DNA of 64,000 nt from Pleurodeles waltl (GCF_031143425.1 NC_090446.1:1021779066-1021843065), one strand, 5' to 3'; shown: positions 47,086 to 59,330, numbered from the stretch's first letter. The notes: generated by a model from the letters alone, not told the origin. Translations and numbers: made by a program.

Positions 47086-48243
47086 ATGGCGGAGATATAC
47101 CTGATAGCAGTGAGGAGGAGAGCCCATGCCGCACAGCAGAGGAGGAGGAGGAGCCAGAGACAGGAGAAGATTTACAGAACAAGGCAGACTCTTTTTCAGC
47201 AAACTGAGGAAGAGATATATGACAAATACCGCCTTAGCAGCGCAGCCATACTAGAATTAATTGAATTACTAAAACCACAGCTAGAACGCCAGACTCTGCG
47301 CGGCTGCGCCATCCCTACGCATGTGCAAGTGCTATGCTCACTGCACCTCTTGGCCTCGGGGAGCTATCAGGGGGTCATTGCTGTGGCAGGTGGGGTATCT
47401 CAAAGTGCACTATCAAGGTTCCTCAGGGCATTCCTAGATGCCATACTATCACACATGTCTCACTTCATATACCTACCCAGGAATGAGGCAGAAATTAACA
47501 GCACCAAGTTGGAATTTTACCGGATTGCCAACTTTCCCCATGTCATAGGGTGTGTAGATGGGACACATATTCAAATATGCCCCCCTGCTAACCTGGAATA
47601 TCTGTTCCGCAACAGAAAGTGTACCCACTCACTCAATATTCAGGTTGTTTGTGACACTCATTATGTCATCACTGACATTGTTGCAAAATTCCCAGGCAGT
47701 ACCCATGACTCATACATTTTTAGGCACAGTGGGATACACCAACGCCTGGAACGTGGGGAGTTTGGAGACGGACACCTCCTAGGAAGAGCTGCATACACCT
47801 CGTAGACATACACACGGATCAACCTGCACACCAACCAGGACTTTCTAATATTGTAATGTTTGTGCTCAACAGGTGACAGTGCATATGCACTACGGCCATG
47901 GACAATGGCTACATTCTTAACACCCAGCAATGATTCAGAGAGGCGATACAACAGTGCACATAAGCGGACCAGGAACATGATAGAACGCACCTTCGGATTG
48001 CTGAAAGCAAGGTTCAGATGCCTCCACCGCAGTGGAGGTGCCCTCCAGTATACCCCCATTACAGCATTCAAAATTGTTGTCGCATGTGCCATCCTCCACA
48101 ATATTGCCACCCGACGTGGGCTACCTCTCACCCCTGCAGACCCTGATTCTGAGGATGAAGAGCAGGAGCAACCACATCGCCATCATGGGGATCGGAGCAT
48201 CGCAAATCAGGGCCGACTGAGACGGGAACACATCGCAACCTAA
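47086..48243 (+). CDS. HARBI1-type Harbinger transposase (C)
   Basis: This is a DDE_Tnp_4 family nuclease in two exons: 47086-47782 and 47873-48243. The start MAEIYLIAVRRR follows an in-frame upstream stretch with no earlier ATG. Exon phases join to read HLLGDSAYALRPW, giving 355 residues. Features in order are a basic N-terminus (RRRRSQRQEKIYR), the helical region LCSLHLLASGSYQG with SQSALSRFL, Asp 1 in IGCVDGTHIQI, Asp 2 in GSTHDSYIFRHS, Glu in MIERTFGLLKARFRCL, and an acidic tail. No stop or frameshift lies within the exons. The 90-base intron ends with a normal CAG but begins GAAGAG, where the family has GTAAG. One T thus appears lost and unspliced read-through would stop at a TAG soon after. 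Function depends on whether a cryptic donor is used. The enzyme would excise and integrate elements with TWA target duplications. Confidence 0.9.
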
Positions 48244-48442
48244 TACTTTGGAAGGTACGTGTCAACTTCAACCATACTCACCTATTGACCAAAAACTCCA
48301 TTTGTTAAGTGGAACAAAAAACTATTTAAAATCTGCAGAAATTGAACTATTTAAATGACTAACTGTTCATGTACATCAAAAAGCAAACCATGCATGGGGC
48401 ACATTGCTGTCATGTGCCCCAACATCAGGGACAGGGTTTTGT

Positions 48443-49856
48443 CTATGACTTACGGCGGCCTCTGCCAGCCTGGCTGGTCCCAGGTTGTTCTGCAGTGCTC
48501 TGCCTGGTACTCCCACTCCGGAACACCCTAGTGTCACTGGCAGAGACACTGCTCACAGTGGAGCCCTCTTCGCTTTCCTGGGGGGTGTCCCCTGTCCCCC
48601 TGGACACATGCCGTGCTGCCATTAAATTGATCACATCCCCTGCAAAGTGGCCCATTTCCACTTGGAGGCCAACTGTCCTTCTTGACAGGCCAGTGGTGTT
48701 GACTGCCAGTCTGCCAATTGATGAGGCCATCCTGTCCAGCCTCTGGAGCAGCTGCCGGTCCCTGCGCCGCCTACCCTCACTCTGTGACAGTAGTCCTGCC
48801 ACCAGTTCCCGCATGGACAGGGCTAGGTCCCCAGTGTTTGTGCCAATGACGTCCAATTGGGCATGGAACTGCTGCATGCTGGCCTCATTGCTTCTCACAA
48901 AGCGGTGCAGAACCCCACTAATTCTCCCTGACATATTGTTCTGCAGGCGCTGACCACGGAGCAGTTGTGCCTCGGTGATGGTGGTCGATGGATGCCCCGA
49001 CTCAGCCTGCAGCCCTGCTCTCCTCAACCTGCATCGCCTGCGCAGCGGTGGATGCCCTGTTAGCTGTACCGTGGCACTCCTGGCTGTTGCTGGCGCAGCC
49101 TCCAGGACCACTGTTGCAGCAGGTGTTGTCGTCAAGGGGAAGGTGTTGGTGGTGCAGGTGGGAGTGGTGGCAGCTCCTGTGCTTTCCTCATGGGGCTGGC
49201 TGCTGTGGCTTGTGGTGGTGTCTTGTGGGAGACCTGTGGGACATGGGGAACAGACTGTCAGTGTCTACTATCTGTTGCAGACTTCCTAATAAACATTTGC
49301 CTATTGACTGTCTACTTGACTACATTGCCCATAATGCATCATTCTGGTGTTTGCTACCCTGAAATGGAGCAATCTTGGTTGTGCATGCCCCTGTGTACCT
49401 GGTGGGTGGGGGTATGGCATTGATGGGGGTACAGGCATATCACATGGTACTCACTGGTTGATGTAGTGGGCTCAGAGGTGTCCAGATCTCCAATTCCTGT
49501 CACTGCCTCCTGCTCCAGGGTCTCCTCCACCCTTTCCTCCAGGGGTGTGGGTGGTGGTACGGATGATGGTCCCCCTTCTGTGCCTCTCATCTCCCGGAGC
49601 CTTTCTGCCACCCTCTCCTTGGTCCGGGAGCGGAGGTCATACCACCTCTTTTTGATCTCATCCACACTCCTGTGGCTGACCCCAGGGAGTTCACTTTTTC
49701 CTGTATTTCCAGCCAGAGTTGTTTTTTTGTTGAGTCTGGCACATTGAGGGCTGCCTTTCCAAACAGATCATCATAGTGCTGACAGCATTCTTCTGTCAGC
49801 ACCTCCAGCTCCTTCTCAGAAAATTTAAGTTTTCTCTTTCTGGGTGTTTCTGCCAT
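48443..49856 (-). pseudogene. Harbinger Myb/SANT-like partner (C), one frameshift
   Basis: Exon 1 is 49856-49455 and exon 2 is 49233-48443. The intron is 221 bases (donor GTGAGT, acceptor TCCCACAG) and the phases match. The N-terminus MAETPRKRKLKFSEKELEVL and the following EIQEKVNSLG then DEIKKRWYDLRSRTKE form a SANT/MADF-like trihelix domain. Between these two parts a single base is missing (near 49685), so the frame shifts after VNSLG. Exon 2 encodes a linker and a long helical region with DRQLLQRLDRMASSIGRLA, and ends basic (RGRRKS). The partner is expected to bind the subterminal GAGTCGC motifs and help HARBI1 enter the nucleus. Convergent with HARBI1-C, with a 5' end about 400 bases from the right terminus. 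Confidence 0.8.
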
Positions 49857-50257
49857 TGTAGCTGCTATTCCTCCTGTTGGCTGTTCAGCAGTTTAAAATG
49901 GGTGTGGTCCTTCCTCCTCCCAGGTGTATTAGTAAACTTCCTGGCTGTGATGTCATCATCATGTGCCAGGGAGTGTTTCCAGAGTGTTCTGGAGTGTTCT
50001 GCAGCACCTGTAATCAATTTACATGGTACTCGCAATTTGCGACACCCACTCGCAAATTGGGAGTCCGTCTTTTGCGAGGTCGCAAACAGCGACCTCGCAG
50101 ACAGCGGACTCGCTATCTGCGTTGCGACTCCGGGTGCAAGTCGCAATCTGTACACGGACATTGTACCTGCATTCCTATTAGCAACACGCAATTTGCGAGT
50201 CGCACATACTCGCACATTGCGAGTCGCTAAATTTTTTGCACCTACATCTGGCCCTTA

Positions 50258-50843
50258 GTCATTTTAGACTTAATTCTTAGATTGTTCATGTTTTCAGAGT
50301 GACTGTGCTTGGAGTCATAGTGTAGTGTTGATTTCAGGAGATGTAATTTTCATGTTGTGTATTCTGGCCTTTTTCTTGCTGGTGGTCTCCTTCCCAGCTG
50401 TTTCCCTTCCTGGTCCCCTCTTGAACTCTCTTGGCCTCTGTGATTTATCTATCAGAGTCTTGGAGCTGTTCAGTGGTGGACGTGTTGGGAACGTGCGCAG
50501 ACCCCGAGGATCTGGTGACTCTGACAGAAACAATATGTTTGTCTCCTGGGATAGTGATAGGCTGACATGTTCCTAGCTTCAGTAGTCTGTGGGATGGGTG
50601 TATGACGCCTATGCAGAAACAATGAAGTTAGCAGCGGTACTTCTCAGTGTGATTATTGGCATTCCCCCAATATATGTGGGGGAAAGTGCAATCTAGTGAT
50701 TTGAGTAATGTCTATTCTAATTAGTCAATGCAATATCTAGCCTGGCTATACAGTACAAGTGTGATGAATATGACAAATGTTTTACATTTGAGAGAAAACA
50801 TTTAGTGCAAGAGTTGTCATACATGACAGTTGTATATGGTTGA
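50258..50843. other. No recognisable gene
   Basis: Right flank of Harbinger C and 3' side of the Myb-like pseudogene D. No clear element boundary is seen. Confidence 0.35.
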
Positions 50844-53136
50844 TTAAAAAAACTCTAACACATGATCTGTGGGTAAGTGGAAGTGCACAGCTAATTGAGT
50901 GAAATGTAAGATAACTAACACAAAGTAAACAGTGAATGGTTCAGTCATGGTTGATGAAATCATCAGAGTAGCTGCTACACCGTTTGGAAACACAATTCCA
51001 GTGTGCTTGTACATATGAAAATGAAGATAGGATTCATAAGTCAACAAGGGTATCTGTGCCACACAAGGGGAACCAATCAGTAGAGGTTCACTTCCTGGCA
51101 GTGGTTTTGGTCTTGGCATCTGCTTCTCCAGGATGTTTAGGGGGGCATCCACGTTTGCAGGTTGTTCTTCAGCTAGAGAGAGTGGAGTGTGTGAGGCATG
51201 TCCTTCCCCTGGCAGGGCCTCCATTGCACTAGCTGTCACAGAAGGCCCTAATGTTTCATTGCTAGTAGAAGAGGCCAGATGTTGGGCACAAAACCTACAC
51301 ACGGTGGTAATCAGGTCTCTCAGCATCCCAGTTACGGAAGCCAGGTGGGCATTTTAGGCCTGTCACTGCTGCATGACTTCCTGGTGGTTGTCTCTATGCA
51401 GCTTTCTGATCTCCCCTGTCATGGTCAGTACCTGGCCCATCATGCCTTGGGATTGTTGGTAAGCTCCCAAGACTTGTGAGATGGTTTCCTGGACAGTTGT
51501 GTCTTTTGGATCCTCCATCCTCTGGCCCACACCATCCCTTGCACACACCCTACCCCCACGTAACTGTGCCCCTGGCACAATGTGCACACTCCCACAGGTG
51601 GCAGGTCCATCAATGTCTGGGTTTATGACAGGAGACTCAGGTACCTGTACTGGGGGGCACACGATGGAAGACACTGGCCTTGGGACACAGGGTTGGAGGT
51701 AAAAGGGTACCTGTGATGTATTTGCAACAGGGCTGGGAGGAGTCGATGTGGACAGGGTGAGGCTCACAGTTGTTGACTGACCAGGTGTCTGTGATGGGCC
51801 AGCTTCGTCCTCATTGTCCAAATATCCAGGGGAGTTTTCCTCACTGGTGCCTTCATCCAGAGGGGTAGTGTTAGTGTCTGGTGTCCTCTCCATGGTATGA
51901 ATGGCAAGGTTACCTGTAGTAAAAGTGGAACACAGAGTTGCTGAAAGTAATGCAACAAGTGATATTTACGTTTGACCACTAGACATGCTATGTGACATGC
52001 ACTCAAATCCCTTACATGATCCCCTGATGTGACATTGACAGATGCTTTAAAATCTGGGTTAGAGCTATGTGGGGCACAGATATTTCCAATTACATACACT
52101 ATGCTCTAAGCTCTTGGAGTACCTTGGTGGTTAAATGACTGTTGATTGACATATTTTGTCTGAGTAAAGACATGACAATGTAAAGTTATCTTCTAGGAAG
52201 GCGTATGACATCATTGAGTCAAGTAACAGCTGCACAGTGTACAATGCTAACACAGTTGGCCAACAATATGGGAATTACCATTTAATCTTGGCCTCTGTAT
52301 GCGTGTACAGCAAGTACATCCAGCTTTCTATTTAGTTTCCCCCCCAGGTGAGTATAAGAACATTGTTTGGATGGTAATTTCAAAGGCTAGTTTGGTAGGG
52401 TACACAGCTGTAGCTGTGTTTTGCTTGTAATAGTACAGATAGCGGGCCATATCATTGCTGTCATTGCATAGAATGTTCAATTGTGTAGCAATCATGTGGG
52501 TTCTATTGATTATTAGTTTAACATGCAAGGCAATTTCACTTGTAGTACAGTGTTCTGGTGTTCTTACAGTTGGGATTGTGCCTGCTGAGAGTCCTTGTAC
52601 TTCACATGCCATACACAAACACTGTGGCCCCAGGTGAGTTTAGTTGACATGTGGCATGCCAGAGAGGGGAATTTAGATATTTTGACACAGGGGTGGTGGG
52701 TGGTTTTGTCACTGAGGTGGGGAAAGATGATCAGTGAACATGCAAGACAGAACTGTTTGGTGACATTATAGTATAGTGACTTACCAACTTCCTCGCAGGC
52801 TCGCAGGATGTTCAAAACCTTCTCCTCATAAGATGTGAAAGTATTGGGAGGAGGTGGCAGTCAGTCTTGTGGACTGCCAGCTCATGCCTGGCAGCCATGA
52901 AACATACCTTTCCCCTTAGGTTGTTCCACCTCTTCCTGATATCCTCCCTTGTGCGTGGGTAAATAGCTGCCTACAGAATTGACCCTATTGACTATTCTTT
53001 GCCACAACTCCATTTTCCTGGCAATTGATGTTTGCTGGACCTTTGCCTCAAACAGGTGTGGCTCTACCCTGACAATTTTGTCCACCATGACCATCAACTC
53101 ATCATCAGTAAAACATGGGTGTTTTTGTGGGGACAT
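50844..53136 (-). pseudogene. Harbinger Myb/SANT-like partner (D), decayed
   Basis: Exon 1 is 53136-52785. CFTDDELMVMVDKIVRVEPHL leads into KMELWQRIVNRVNSVG, then, after a frameshift, REDIRKRWNNLRGKV and MAARHELAVHKT, then YEEKVLNILRACEEV in yet another frame, ending at donor GTAAGT. Exon 2 starts at 51913 (acceptor TTTTACTACAG); phase joins as GNLAIHTMERTPD. It has an acidic Thr/Ser-rich linker, a helical segment (GQVLTMTGEIRKLHRDNHQE), then TGA and TAA stops (near 51363) before the same frame resumes with TGMLRDLITTVCRF. The tail shifts frame near 51110. It is a third partner lineage, distinct from C and from 3918-7780. No HARBI1 of its own was identified next to it. Confidence 0.7.
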
Positions 53137-53659
53137 GATAGTGGTGGTAAAGACGGTGAGGTAGTGTTTAAAAGAAAATATTGAGCAAAAAGTAAATGAT
53201 GAGGTGTAGGTGCTGTGATATGAGTGGGTGATGGTTGTGTGTGAAGGTAAATTGTGTGTTGTTTATGTTGTGCAAGTGTGTGATGTTTGCGTGATGAAAT
53301 GTGTATAGGTGACAAAAGTTGTCATAGAAAATCTGTGATGGTATCTTCACTGTGGCTGTGTGTGGCGTTCTGGTTGCAAAGGATTGTGGGTTGTGTAGGG
53401 GTATGTTATATAGTGGAGTGTGTAGGTGTGTCGATTGTGTTGATGTGTGTCAGGTGTGGGATATTCAAACTATCCAATGACCCATGGTTTGCACCGCCAA
53501 TGGTTTTCCACCATGGAAGAACTGCTGTTGTGATTTGTGAACAGCAGTATGATGGGAGGATTTTTGTTGGCCTTGCGGTGCTGGTGGTGGGACTGCCTCT
53601 TTTCTGTCCGCCAGTGTCCTGGTGGTTTTGGAAATTTGGAAGTTTTTTTGACTGACTTC
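53137..53659. promoter_or_regulatory. 5' region of Myb-like D, TG-rich, probable Harbinger subterminal sequence
   Basis: A TG-rich stretch (53190-53460) is followed by CACCGCCAATGG, GCGGTGCTGGTGGTGGGAC and GTCCGCCAGTGTCC-type words, reminiscent of Harbinger subterminal palindromes. The exact element end is not visible. The L1-like ORF1 remnant begins right after. Confidence 0.35.
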
Positions 53660-54894
53660 ACAGTGTAACTCTTAACCCTAATAGAATGTGACAACATTTC
53701 TTCTTTGATCCTGAAATCACCAGAACGAACTAGAATTGTGTGTGGGAGTTTTGCATTGGAAGATCTTGTTGTGGGTACACGATGAGCGTGCATGATTGAT
53801 AAGTCAAAAGTGCCTAGAGCCTTATCCGATAGAATATGCTTGAAGATAAGGTCGGAGATCATTTGTTGATGGAAGTCCCGGCCTCGTAATCCTCAGGCAC
53901 ACCTACAAATCTCAGATTGGAGCACTGTGACCTGTTTTCTGTTTCATCCAGTTTAGTATGGAGATCTACCAATTCCACCTGCATCTTTGAAATTTCATTG
54001 ATGTGCTTACTATTAAAATCTTCCAGATCAGAAACCCTCTGCTCCACCTGGGATATGCGGGGAGAAAGTTGAAGAATTCTACTATCGATTTGTCCCAACT
54101 GCTCATTAATTGCCTCACGGGCTTCCTCCTGAGATAGCTTCATGTCTCATAGCTCTTTTAAGATCTTGGTGAGCATTACTTCCAATGATGAAGTTTGTGG
54201 GGGGTATAACCGAACTCTGTGCTGAAGGCAAAGAAGTTGAAGTCTGAGCAGCTGGTATGGCAGATAAAGCTTCCAGGGATAAGGAAGAGGACCCTGGTTG
54301 AGGACCTTTATCAATATCCTCAAAGTTTGATGAAGCCTGGAGAGATACCTGATTGGGCTCCTCCAATACATTCATGGAAGTGGTGCCAGGGTTAATTAGA
54401 GAGACCTGCTGCCCCTGGTAACCCAAGATAGGATCCTGAGGCTGAAGCACAATTTTGGGGGAAGCCCTCTCACTTCCTATGGACTTTCAGTTGGGAACAA
54501 TGAACAAAGAATATGCTGGTTTGCATTTAGCACTTGCACTTTCGCTTGACTGAAGATTGTTTCTGTTTTGTTCCCTTGCGTGACCCTCAAAGAGGGGCTT
54601 CTCATGTTCCACCTTTAATGGCAGCTGATACCTGTCTTGTTGACTACTATATGTAACCTATGGTGCTGACAATTCAACTGAGTTGTGGGGGTTTTGGATA
54701 TCCGATAGAACATTGATAGATGTCATCTGTTGTAATGGAGTCCCCTGCTGTAGAACCATTGTAGAGCCTTTGGAATGGCCCTCCTTATTAGAGAGCATGA
54801 TAGATTCCTCGGTCACTGTGGAGGGCAATTTGCGATTTCTATCAGGTTTGGGAGTTTTGACCACTAGTCGCAATTTCGACAATCATTGCATGTG
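53660..54894 (-). pseudogene. L1-like ORF1 (coiled coil plus RRM), truncated
   Basis: On the - strand, frames from 54894 give a low-complexity N-terminal part (54882-54450, with stops). A coiled coil follows (IDSRILQLSPRISQVEQRVS, 54143 on), then the RRM start SQCSNLRFVGVPEDYEAGT. After a frameshift near 53860 comes LGTFDLSIMHAHRVPTT and HTILVRSGDFRIKEEML. This order (coiled coil, RRM) is that of L1/Tx1-type ORF1p, an RNA-binding chaperone. The RRM breaks off near 53660, where sequence resembling a Harbinger end starts, so the 3' part of the L1 lies elsewhere or is lost. Frameshifts also occur near 54130. Confidence 0.75.
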
Positions 54895-56217
54895 AGGCTT
54901 TTCATCCTCTTCCAATACAATAAACGGTAGCAGCAAAGGGCCAGAAGGGGATGCCAGAGAATCACGAGGGAGCAGGAAGCTGCATCTGTGATACACAGAC
55001 CGCTTCTGTGATACCCTCGATCCTCTCCACCAGCAGGGCGACCTAGTGCCACTGTACTGGTTGCTTCAACTCCATATGGGCTTATAGCCTCATGAATTCT
55101 TAGGATGAGCATGAGTTAATTTTAGATTGATATTGAGTCCCCCCCAAGTATGGAAATCACGAAAGCACCTTGCTCTTAGTAACCTTTTGGCGCTGGCTCT
55201 TACAGTAATGCTGTGCACTGATCATAGGTTGTGGGTCTTTTCCTCCAGTCATTCTGCTGCCTGCTGCTTTAAAGAAGGGAGAGCCCAGGCACCTAGTTGC
55301 TCCCCCAGCGCCCTTGTGCAGCTAGCCTCGGTGGTGAGTGCTTGAAGTACATCAGAAATAAAGCAAGACTCACCACTGTGTCTATCATGTCGTTCTGTAC
55401 CATCCACTGAGCTGAAGAAAAGCATGGAAGTGTGGTTGCGCTGATTCCTCTGCAGAGAGGGGACGTTTCTTTACTTGAGGCAGTGCCGCAGCAGAGTCTC
55501 AGATGCCAACTGCACGCCATTGTTGTGCTAGATACTTTATTCGCTCTCTTAGTATTGTGCATTTTCCCCCTCGGATGCCGAATCATTGTGTGAATGCTCC
55601 GTTGCCGTTCACCCTACAGCCATGCTGCTTGGTCCCTGATGCAGGTAGTCACAGAGCAAGACGGGAGCGCCTCGTGACAGATCCAACATGGAGAACATCT
55701 CTCCTTGGAGGTTACATCTGGCTGAGCCACCCACTGGTGTGGCTACATTTCCCTAACATACCGCTTCCGTCCCCTCTCCTAATCTAGTTACTCAGGCTCC
55801 TATCTGGCTGGGGGAGCAGGAAATGGGGGAGGTCTAGTTTCTGTCCCAGGTGGCGTTCCCTCCTTTGAAAACCAGTTTGGCCATTTAATCCCCCATCCTT
55901 CTCTGGCAACTGCTGAAGCAGTTTTCCTCCTACCAGATGCTTCCTTTGTTTCAGCCCAGGCCACTTCACACCTCATTGAGGTAGCTTAGCTCCAGCTGCT
56001 AGAGACTGACCAATCAGGAAAGGGCACAACAGGGTTGATTTTGGTACCTTTCAGAAAGAGTTCTAAATCTCTTTCTCTGTATTAGTTATAATACATCTAA
56101 CCTTGGCAAGTTGTTGGACTTATTCTAACTTTCAATTTGATACCAAACAGCAGAAATGAGACTTTATTAATTTTAAATAATGTCCCCAATGTTGGCCGAT
56201 AGAGCTAATGTACTACA
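54895..56217. other. Possible L1-like 5' region, no supported gene
   Basis: Upstream of the - strand L1-like ORF1. It is fairly GC-rich with no convincing frame. It may include the L1 5' UTR up to about 56000, but no boundary was seen. Confidence 0.35.
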
Positions 56218-56870
56218 ATGGGGAACCAAATGTGGCTGTTTTCCCTCACCAGGGCTTATATAACATCTTTACTAAACTCCCTGCTTGTATTGACACTGCA
56301 ACCAACCATTGGGGTACCTAGGGCAGACCTTAGGGGTAACATATGTAAAAACAAGGTACTTTTACACTTTGGAAGTACTTTTAATTTCAAAGTCGAATTT
56401 GGCGTTAACTTTAATTTAAAAGCAGCCAGCAAAGCAGGCCTGATTTCATAATGACACTAGAGACCACAGCAGTGCACCCATGGGTGAACTAACTACACTG
56501 GGGTCCCTAAACCTAAATGCCCTACCATACACTAGGGACTTATAGGTAGGCTGTCAGAGCCAAATATAATTATGCCTAATTTGCATACACCATTTTAGAC
56601 AGAGCACTGGCCCTGGAACTTGGGAACTACCCAGAGTTCTCTCTTCTGTTTTGCATAATCTATGCGTCACTCTAACCCTGAAAGGATTTTGTTTTGATAT
56701 ATATATGTAGAATCATTGTTTCAATGAGCTCCTGTGTCGTTGTGTTGGACTCAAACACTCTTTTGTATCTTATTGTTTTCTATATTTCCCTGGGCTGCAC
56801 ACTGTGAAAATAAACTGTAAAATAATGAGGGTAATCTGCGCTGGGTACCACAATCCAAGAAACATAAGGC
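56218..56870 (+). repeat. LTR-retroelement-like noncoding segment
   Basis: Words such as ACTAGGGACTTATAGGTAGG and AGAGCACTGGCCCTGG (56540-56620) are, from memory, typical of the U3 and upstream region of abundant salamander LTR elements. No boundary, frame or target duplication was confirmed. Confidence 0.3.
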
Positions 56871-56887
56871 TGTGACATCCAGATATA

Positions 56888-57447
56888 GGGCCTCATTATG
56901 AGGCTGGCAGTCTTGAGACCGCCAGCATGAAGGTCAGACCGCTGCACTCCAGGTGGTCCGACCACCACATTACGACCCTATTGCCACCAGGAACATGGTT
57001 CCCAGTGGGCTGATGGCAGTCTGACTCGTGGTCAGCCACGGCAGCGCTGAGTTTAGCACTCCTGTGCTGACCACTAGTCCCCTTTCCGCCAGCCTCTCCA
57101 TGGAGGGGTCTCTGCCATGGAAAGGCTGGATGAAAGGCCTTGCAGAGGGCCACAGGGGTGCCCCTGCACTGCCCATGCCAAGGCAAGGCATGGGCAGTGC
57201 AGGATCCCCCCAGCCAGCACCCTCAAAATGCGCACTGTGTGCTTTGCAGACAGAGCGCATTCCAAAGGTTCTGGTGTGCTATTGAGGCCAATACTATAGC
57301 ACTGTTCCCACCGGGCTGACCAGCGTGAATGTCCTAATACAATGTTCCTGCCGGTCAGCCCGTGAGGAACATTATAATACATCTGGGGTGAGGCAGCCGG
57401 GTTGATGCCCACCTCATCCCCTGAATTTCCAAACTCGTAATCAGGCC
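56888..57447. mobile_element. 560-base MITE of the GGGCCTCATTA family
   Basis: The left end GGGCCTCATTATGAGGCTG and the right end CTCGTAATCAGGCC are imperfect inverted repeats. Flanks ATA (56885-56887) and ATT are a near-matching trinucleotide duplication. The interior holds CATGGAGGGGTCTCTGCCAT, GGGCAGTGCAGG and GTGTGCTTTGCAGACA type hairpins shared with 26489-27056. Confidence 0.78.
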
Positions 57448-59330
57448 ATTAGTTCTTAATCTTTGAGGTGCATACTTTAACTTGAATATCTTGTTAATAA
57501 CATTCATTTATACAGGCGTGTTGAAACAGGAATGTCACCTACATAGTATAGCGATGCATAACCCTACTCTGGGTGACCTAACTGGATGTGAATCTGGTAT
57601 TCCGATATGTACCACTCTACTCTTCCAAGTGTGCTATGTTACCATGTCTGCTGAGGCTTAGACCTGTCCCTAGTAATAGCAAGTTTCAGAAATGGTTCTA
57701 TGACCAGAAAGGGCCCATGCTCTCTGTACATTACATAGGGCTACTCCTCCATGTCCTAGGTTGCTGACATGAAGCAGTGATGGCAACAAACAGATTTTTT
57801 TTGTCGTGACAGGCCTTTTATATGTGTGTCAAAGAATCATGGTCTGCTGGCCTCAGTTGAGTAAAAAATCCACTTTCATGTAGAGTCCATATCTTTGTTC
57901 TGACATTAAGACTGTGTGTAATGTGAATATGTTTGCTGGAGCAAATGGAATCCATGATGGATGCCCTGTGGCTGGTTTAGCACTGCAAAAGATGGAAGAG
58001 GATTGCAGCTTCACTCAGTCAGTATAAGTGTATTGCTTGCCTTTCTGAAGCCTTACTTTGGTAACCCATACACTGACTTGAGGGAGAATGGAGACAGAGC
58101 TAGCCTTAGAAAATCTAGGATAATCTTTTAGCAAGGGATTGGTGATTAGCTTTTAATGAACACACCCATTTAGTACATAGTGAGTAAACACATTCCTAGG
58201 CAGACGTGCCATACACTCTGTTCCTGATTGCTGCTTCATGAATGCTGATGCCGTCCAGGTGCAGAGTTTTCACACTTGATTGTGCCCATGTTTTTTATAC
58301 TGCTGCTTGTACCTGGCATTATCACTTCCTACTGTGAGGGATACTACCTTGCACGAAGGCCCTCGCTGTGCTGCAGTCAGAAAATTACATTTGAAAGAGA
58401 ACCATCTCAAACTGGTTCCTTAAGAAGTGGTTCCATATCCCTTCTCAGGACAATTAGTATAAAAGTGGAACCCAAGCCATACCACTTTTTTTCACTTCCA
58501 AGTTCATCTTGACCAACGAAGGGAGGGCTCCACAGAGGAGAACAGTTGCTTTGAGATCAGGACTGGTGTCTGAATGGAATCTAGTTTCCTAGGGGTAGAG
58601 GTACAATACCTCAAGTCTGCAACTTGCTGGCAAAGCTGTGGGTCTGCCTAGCTCCTAGAGGGTTACCTAACTACCTAAAGAGGAGAGGAGAGTGCCAGGC
58701 CCTACAGGAGGAGTGACCATCCAGTACAGATAGCCTAGCTGTGCCCCCAATATGTGGAACACTCAGAAGAAGAAGGCTAACCAGTATAAGCATTGGTGGG
58801 TCAAAACCGAGTTGTGAGCGGTTGCCTGGTCTCCCCAGGCATGGTTCTAGTGTTGAACTGCATGATGAAGCACAACTGTAAAGTTCTGTGCCAAACGTCA
58901 GTGTTATAATCGGAGGGTTGGTACTGTCCGCATGAAGAACTACTGCGATGGACTAGTCGCAACCAAAGAGAGATGTCTGTCCCAGACAGAAGCTGCTTGT
59001 GCCAGGTACACTCAATATGGAGACCTCACTTGCCAAGGGTGCCTTAAAGGTGCTGCATCTTCAAAAGACCTACTCTCTCCTGGCCCTCCTGCCAAACTGA
59101 CACCTGACACAGTCTTCACTAGGGAGACAATAGTTAGTTCACCACCACTCCTTCGAAGATGCTGACCATTGTATGCTGACCCACATACACTTCCATATTT
59201 ATGTTTGACCCCTAACAAATTATGTCCCCAATCTTTAAAAGGTCTATTAATGGCCAAAAATATTTATTAGTGATTATATGAAAACAAAGCAGTGTTTACC
59301 AAGCGAAACCTTTACAATGGAGTTTTTTTA
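57448..59330. other. No recognisable gene
   Basis: Mixed sequence with short unsupported frames. It may contain LTR-like material (58500-58900), but no termini or motifs were identified. Confidence 0.35.

Larger units (their letters stand above)
46776..50254. mobile_element. Harbinger C, nearly intact autonomous-type element
   Basis: The element is 3479 bases with ends GGGCCAGATGTAGCAAAG and CACCTACATCTGGCCC, flanked by TTA at 46773-46775 and 50255-50257. About 200 bases at each end are dense in GAGTCGCAAA / TTTGCGACTC motifs and palindromes (46795-46990 and 50025-50230), the likely binding sites of the Myb-like partner and transposase. Two convergent genes fill the interior: HARBI1 on + (47086-48243) and the Myb-like partner on - (49856-48443). 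Their 3' ends are 199 bases apart. The MITEs at 30543 and 4812 are its non-autonomous relatives. Only two obvious lesions were found: a lost splice donor base in HARBI1 and a one-base deletion in the partner gene. Confidence 0.92.

Noticed and set aside
47661..48131. 156-residue - strand frame
   Set aside because: Antisense of HARBI1-C exons and intron, with no independent support.
48369..48953. 194-residue + strand frame
   Set aside because: Antisense of the Myb-like C exon 2.
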